9,486 bases of DNA from contig JAURMN010000043.1 in the NCBI GenBank assembly GCA_030830725.1, forward strand, positions 1 to 9,486. Direction: 5' to 3'. This DNA comes from Balneolales bacterium. Lineage in GTDB: Bacteria; Bacteroidota; Rhodothermia; Balneolales; Balneolaceae. A program made the position numbers and the translations under genes. The notes under the pieces were generated by a model that saw only the letters and a list, made by a program, of their open reading frames with translations, was not told where the DNA came from and did not search any database. Positions 7,250 to 9,486 of this stretch are shown here, one piece after another. Numbering within the stretch: position 1 is the first letter of the stretch; each line of letters begins with the position of its first letter.

Positions 7250-7503
7250 AAAACAGGAGGGTTGAGGTAGATGTGTAAATTGCTAAATATTCATTCAAAT
7301 TTAGCGTATAACCGCACCAAATCAAAAAAATAGTGTCATTTATTAGCCTTATGAAAGATGAGTTGACTAATCGAAAAATCAACTCCATGTTTTTAGATAT
7401 TAGGTTTTAATAATTCTTGTTTTGAATAGATAAAACCCTTATTTTAGCTCTCTTTCGAGAAATCCGTCAGAATCGATTCTCTACTATTTGTAAACTTATT
7501 GAT
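7250..7503. promoter_or_regulatory. Divergent intergenic region between gyrB and rpmB
   Basis: This 254-base AT-rich gap must hold the promoters of gyrBA (minus) and of the rpmB ribosomal protein operon (plus). Besides the gyrB promoter candidate, it contains an inverted repeat GAGTTGA...TCAACTC (7360-7366 and 7379-7385, 12-base spacer) and a perfect 12-bp palindrome AGAATCGATTCT (7469-7480), 23 bases before the rpmB start. For rpmB no clean TAnnTTTG box was found; the nearest partial matches are TAGGTTTT (7401-7408) and TTGTTTTG (7417-7424). No small gene or tRNA was recognised. Confidence 0.6.
7296..7326 (-). promoter_or_regulatory. Candidate Bacteroidota-type promoter for gyrBA
   Basis: On the minus strand, TTTG (7326-7323) is followed after 19 bases by TAAATTTG (7303-7296), an exact match to the -33 (TTG/TTTG) and -7 (TAnnTTTG) elements described for the Bacteroidota housekeeping sigma factor. 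Transcription would begin a few bases downstream, leaving a leader of roughly 40 bases before the gyrB ATG. The spacing and exact -7 match are seen in the sequence; promoter activity is inferred. Confidence 0.55.
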
Positions 7504-7749
7504 ATGTCACGTAAAGATGATCTCACAGGAAGAACCCCAATGAGTGGGTTTCGTTCCTCACACGCCAACAACAAGACGAAGCGCAAGTTTCATTTAAACC
7601 TGCAGAAGCGTCGTTTCTATATCCCGGAGGAAGATCGCTGGGTAACTCTTAAAGTATCTACGAAAACCATTCGTACCATCAACAAGAATGGAATTTCCGC
7701 TGTACTTAGAGAAGCAGCTCGCCAGGGAGTTCTTACAGCAAAAATTTAA
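7504..7749 (+). CDS. rpmB: Large-subunit ribosomal protein bL28
   Basis: The 81-residue basic protein is a structural component of the 50S subunit. Family features are the N-terminal TGRTPMSGFRSSHANNKTKRKF block (8-29), LNLQKRRFYIPEEDRWVTL (31-49), and the C-terminal VSTKTIRTINKNGISAVL segment. The zinc-type cysteines found in some L28 proteins are absent: the N-terminus reads SRKDDLTG with no Cys, so it is a zinc-independent form. The ATG is preceded by an AT-rich leader without a Shine-Dalgarno, as is usual in Bacteroidota. It heads the rpmB-rpmG-DUF4295 operon; rpmG starts 20 bases downstream. Confidence 0.97.
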   Translation: MSRKDDLTGRTPMSGFRSSHANNKTKRKFHLNLQKRRFYIPEEDRWVTLKVSTKTIRTINKNGISAVLREAARQGVLTAKI

Positions 7750-7757
7750 TTTGATTC

Positions 7758-7762
7758 AGGAG
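7758..7762 (+). promoter_or_regulatory. Shine-Dalgarno-like AGGAG before rpmG
   Basis: AGGAG lies 7 bases upstream of the rpmG ATG, in an ideal position for pairing with 16S rRNA. None of the other starts visible in this window (rsmG, WYL gene, gyrA, gyrB, rpmB, DUF4295-type gene, yqeY, cvpA, tyrS) has a comparable, well-spaced sequence, so this one stands out. Confidence 0.6.
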
Positions 7763-7769
7763 CACGACC

Positions 7770-7934
7770 ATGGCAAAAGGAAACCGCGTTCAGGTAATTT
7801 TGGAGTGTACAGAAAAGCCCGGAACCTCACGCTACGTTTCGACTAAAAATCGTCGTACAACAACCGAGCGTTTGGAACTCAAAAAGTACAATCCAGTATT
7901 AAAGAAACACACGGTACATAAAGAGATTAAATAA
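7770..7934 (+). CDS. rpmG: Large-subunit ribosomal protein bL33
   Basis: This 54-residue protein belongs to the 50S subunit near the E site. It begins MAKGNRVQVILECTEKPGTS and ends ERLELKKYNPVLKKHTVHKEIK, with the TSRYVSTKNRRTTTERLELKKYNP pattern characteristic of bL33. There is a single Cys (residue 13), so the four-cysteine zinc ribbon is absent. Compared with the roughly 60-residue Bacteroidota versions I recall, the loop after ECTE is shorter. An AGGAG ribosome-binding sequence precedes the start. Gene order L28-L33 followed by a DUF4295-type gene supports the call. Confidence 0.96.
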   Translation: MAKGNRVQVILECTEKPGTSRYVSTKNRRTTTERLELKKYNPVLKKHTVHKEIK

Positions 7935-8040
7935 GGGATCTACATCAGGGACCCGGATCTTTCAGCGATAACGTTCCTCTTCTCTGTTTACACCCCCTAC
8001 AGACAACACCAGCGAATTATTTAATTAAAACGACAGCAAG
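7935..8040 (+). other. 106-base spacer inside the ribosomal protein operon
   Basis: This gap between rpmG and the DUF4295-type gene is longer than the other spacings in the operon. It holds a GGATCT repeat (7936-7941 and 7954-7959) that could pair as a weak hairpin with two G-U pairs, and a 10-bp palindrome TTTAATTAAA (8020-8029) just before the next start. There is no T tract, so it does not look like a terminator. No ORF of note and no tRNA were seen; an internal promoter or leader is possible but unproven. Confidence 0.4.
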
Positions 8041-8211
8041 ATGGCAAAGAAACAAGCATTTGGTGCCGACGCAGCAAAACTCAAGCAGTCCCACCGTAAA
8101 ATGGCAAAAGTGATCATCCCGTTTAAAAATGCAAACGGGAAATTCTCTTTCAAAACCGCTATGGTGGAACAAGACGCTGTTTCAGACTATTTGAAAAGCG
8201 CGCAATCCTGA
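8041..8211 (+). CDS. DUF4295-type small basic protein, probably ribosome-associated
   Basis: The 56-residue protein starts MAKKQAFGADAAKLKQSHRK and continues with MAKVIIPFKNANGKFSFKTA and VEQDAVSDYLKSAQS. It is rich in Lys and has the look of a small ribosomal protein. I recognise the pattern MAKK...K(V/M)IKxxK..xGxYxFKE..V..D.V.DFx as the DUF4295 family that follows L28 and L33 in Bacteroidota. A Bacteroidota 70S structure revealed an extra large-subunit protein named bL38; this family is a plausible match by operon position, but I cannot verify that here. No Shine-Dalgarno is visible before the ATG. A strong terminator follows 27 bases after the stop, making this the last gene of the operon. 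Confidence 0.82.
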   Translation: MAKKQAFGADAAKLKQSHRKMAKVIIPFKNANGKFSFKTAMVEQDAVSDYLKSAQS

Positions 8212-8238
8212 ACCGTTTCTGCTTTCGGGAAAAATTTG

Positions 8239-8273
8239 AAAAGGTTTCATCTCAACGGGTGAAACCTTTTTTT
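8239..8273 (+). terminator. Rho-independent terminator of the rpmB-rpmG-DUF4295 operon
   Basis: GGTTTCA (8243-8249) pairs with TGAAACC (8260-8266); the stem extends inward with a U-G and a C-G pair around the loop TCAAC. It is followed immediately by seven Ts (8267-8273). Four As (8239-8242) in front can pair with part of the T tract. Position after the DUF4295-type gene and before yqeY separates the ribosomal operon from the next unit. Confidence 0.92.
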
Positions 8274-8322
8274 GTATTCAGTACCTTAGGTAATTCCCAG
8301 AATAAACGCGGACTAGACCCCC

Positions 8323-8784
8323 ATGACGATACTCGATACGATTAAACAAGACATAGTGACGGCCATGAAGGAGAAACAGTCGGAACGACTTCTGGTTCTC
8401 CGATCCCTTAAGACTCGCCTGACTGAAAAGGAGATCAGTTTACGTGAAGGCGGAAAACGAGAGCTCACAAATGAAGAGTGTATCGAAGTCTTGATGAAGG
8501 CAGCTAAGCAGCGCAAGGAGTCTATCACTCAGTTTCGAGAAGGTGGACGTGAGGATTTGGCGCAAATTGAAGAGGCGGAGCTTGGGATTATTGAAGCCTA
8601 TTTGCCCAAAATGATGACTAGTGAGGAGATTGACATCGCCGTAACCGAGGTGCTATCCGAAACAGGCGCATCGGGTATGAGTGATATGGGACGTGTGATG
8701 GGAATCATGACCAGCCGATATAAAGGGAAGGCTGATGCCGGATTGATCTCACAGATCGTAAAACAAAAACTGGCCGCATTATGA
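8323..8784 (+). CDS. yqeY: YqeY / GatB-like domain protein
   Basis: The 153-residue cytoplasmic protein matches the YqeY family, which shares a helical domain with the C-terminal tRNA-binding part of amidotransferase subunit GatB; its own role is not settled, though a tRNA-linked function is assumed. Visible family blocks are the N-terminal helix MTILDTIKQDIVTAMKEKQ with RLLVLRSLKTRL (22-33), AAKQRKESITQFREGGREDL (60-79), EAYLPKMMTSEEI (91-103), DMGRVMGIM (121-129) and GKADAGLISQIVKQKL (135-150). The length is typical. It begins 49 bases after the terminator of the previous operon, so a promoter should lie in 8274-8322, but no convincing one was found. Its stop overlaps the cvpA start as ATGA, indicating translational coupling. 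Confidence 0.93.
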   Translation: MTILDTIKQDIVTAMKEKQSERLLVLRSLKTRLTEKEISLREGGKRELTNEECIEVLMKAAKQRKESITQFREGGREDLAQIEEAELGIIEAYLPKMMTSEEIDIAVTEVLSETGASGMSDMGRVMGIMTSRYKGKADAGLISQIVKQKLAAL

Positions 8785-9401
8785 CCTTATTTGACTGGAT
8801 TATTCTTCTTTTTTTAGCATTTGCACTTTATAAAGGGCTCAAAAACGGATTCATTAAAGAGGTGCTTAGCCTGGTGGGGATCATTGTTGCGGTTTCCGTG
8901 GCAATCCTCGCGACAGATCCCGGCGCAGAGTGGTTGGCAGCAAAAATTGAGGCATCGATTGAAATTGCCAGACTGGTCACCATTGTCGGTGTGTTTATCC
9001 TAGTACTTATTCTTTTCAACCTTATTGGGAAGCTGTTGACCAAACTAATCGAAACGCTTTTGCTGGGCCCTGTCAATCGTCTTTTTGGAGCGATATTCTC
9101 TACACTCAAAGCGACCGTGGTTTTAAGTCTGATTCTTTTTTTCCTGCTTCGTCTAGATCTCCCCTTTGACGTGCCTTCCCGTGATACCCGAGAGAATTCC
9201 ATGCTCTATCCGTACATTGAGCCTTTTGCTCCGGCTACACTCACACTGCTTGGTAAGATCAGTCCGGGCATTTCTGAATCCCTGGATGAATTGACCGGAA
9301 AATCTTGGAGGGATCCTTCCTGGAAAGACCAACTTCCCTCACCGAGCCTACCAGAACTACCTGCTTTACCCGAATTACCCGATAGAAACGTTGTGAAATA
9401 G
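8781..9401 (+). CDS. cvpA: CvpA family inner-membrane protein
   Basis: The 206-residue protein has four predicted membrane segments (about 4-20, 27-44, 64-84 and 103-123), with the CvpA signature FDWIILLFLAFALYKGLKNG and the FIKEVLSLVG helix at the N-terminus. CvpA was named for colicin V production; in other bacteria it has been linked to envelope homeostasis, but its biochemical role is not known. After the last membrane segment comes a soluble tail of about 80 residues with a Pro/Leu-rich stretch LPSPSLPELPALPELPD (185-201), which is outside the conserved domain and probably disordered. The start overlaps the yqeY stop by four bases, and tyrS starts four bases after the cvpA stop, so the three form one tight unit. 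Confidence 0.9.
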   Translation: MTLFDWIILLFLAFALYKGLKNGFIKEVLSLVGIIVAVSVAILATDPGAEWLAAKIEASIEIARLVTIVGVFILVLILFNLIGKLLTKLIETLLLGPVNRLFGAIFSTLKATVVLSLILFFLLRLDLPFDVPSRDTRENSMLYPYIEPFAPATLTLLGKISPGISESLDELTGKSWRDPSWKDQLPSPSLPELPALPELPDRNVVK

Positions 9402-9405
9402 ACTT

Positions 9406-9486
9406 ATGCCTATATCTTCATTTTTACCTGTTGAGGACCAGTTAAAAAGGATCCGTAGAGGTGTTATTGACTTAATTCCTGAGGAA
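9406..9486 (+). CDS. tyrS: Tyrosyl-tRNA synthetase, N-terminal 27 residues (3' truncated by the window edge)
   Basis: The open frame beginning at ATG 9406 runs off the window and reads MPISSFLPVEDQLKRIRRGV then IDLIPEE. The pattern FLPVEEQL..I.RGV..IIPEEEL is the usual opening of the TyrRS subtype found in many non-enteric bacteria; TyrRS charges tRNA-Tyr with tyrosine using ATP. The catalytic HIGH and KMSKS motifs lie beyond the window, so the call rests on the N-terminal block only. The start is 4 bases after the cvpA stop, without a Shine-Dalgarno, suggesting co-transcription with yqeY-cvpA. Confidence 0.75.
   Translation, partial: MPISSFLPVEDQLKRIRRGVIDLIPEE

Noticed and set aside
7363..7391. 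TTGACT followed by a possible E. coli-type -10 for rpmB
   Set aside because: The base group at the right distance (CATGTT) matches TATAAT at only three of six positions, and this lineage uses a different promoter type.
7360..7395. Inverted repeat followed by CATGTTTTT, considered as an intrinsic terminator
   Set aside because: The stem is only seven pairs with low GC and a 12-base loop, and no gene ends upstream on that strand.
8828..9202. 124-codon open frame on the minus strand inside cvpA
   Set aside because: Antisense shadow of a membrane protein gene; Arg/Ser-rich translation without family features.
1..9486. Search for a defence system, mobile element, CRISPR array, toxin-antitoxin pair or tRNA gene
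   Set aside because: All coding space is accounted for by housekeeping genes plus one WYL regulator; no transposase, repeat array or terminal repeats were seen, and a WYL protein alone does not make a defence locus.

Overview
The window looks like a housekeeping stretch from a member of the Bacteroidota or a sister group in the FCB superphylum (Balneolota or Rhodothermota would fit). Five things point there. A small DUF4295-type protein follows ribosomal proteins L28 and L33, which is a Bacteroidota-type arrangement. GyrB is a short form carrying a GDIG..RGLHHL N-terminal signature. Almost every start codon lacks a Shine-Dalgarno sequence. A promoter-like TTTG-N19-TAAATTTG lies upstream of gyrB. 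GC content is moderate by eye (not computed). The exact genus cannot be read from the sequence.

Layout, left to right. Positions 1-2529 (plus strand) hold the 3' half of mnmG, then rsmG, then a WYL-domain transcriptional regulator, closely spaced and probably co-transcribed. Two perfect copies of the 16-bp chromosome-partitioning site parS lie here, one in the mnmG-rsmG gap and one inside the rsmG coding sequence, so this is probably an origin-proximal part of the chromosome. No parA or parB gene is in the window. Positions 2605-7249 (minus strand) hold gyrB followed by gyrA, convergent with the regulator gene. A good intrinsic terminator for gyrBA lies inside the 3' end of the regulator gene. 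Positions 7250-7503 form a divergent promoter region. Positions 7504-8211 (plus strand) hold rpmB (L28), rpmG (L33) and the DUF4295-type gene, closed by a strong terminator at 8239-8273. Positions 8323-9486 (plus strand) hold yqeY, cvpA and the first 27 codons of tyrS in tight succession.

Functionally, the genes serve translation (tRNA wobble modification, 16S rRNA methylation, ribosomal proteins, tyrosyl-tRNA synthetase), DNA topology (gyrase) and chromosome segregation (parS). No mobile element, CRISPR array, tRNA, rRNA or defence cluster was seen, and I do not see a new multi-gene system. The points most worth a second look are the paired parS sites (one embedded in codons of rsmG), the WYL regulator beside them, the nested gyrBA terminator, the very acidic GyrA tail, the uncharacterised DUF4295-type protein, and the single Shine-Dalgarno sequence in front of rpmG.
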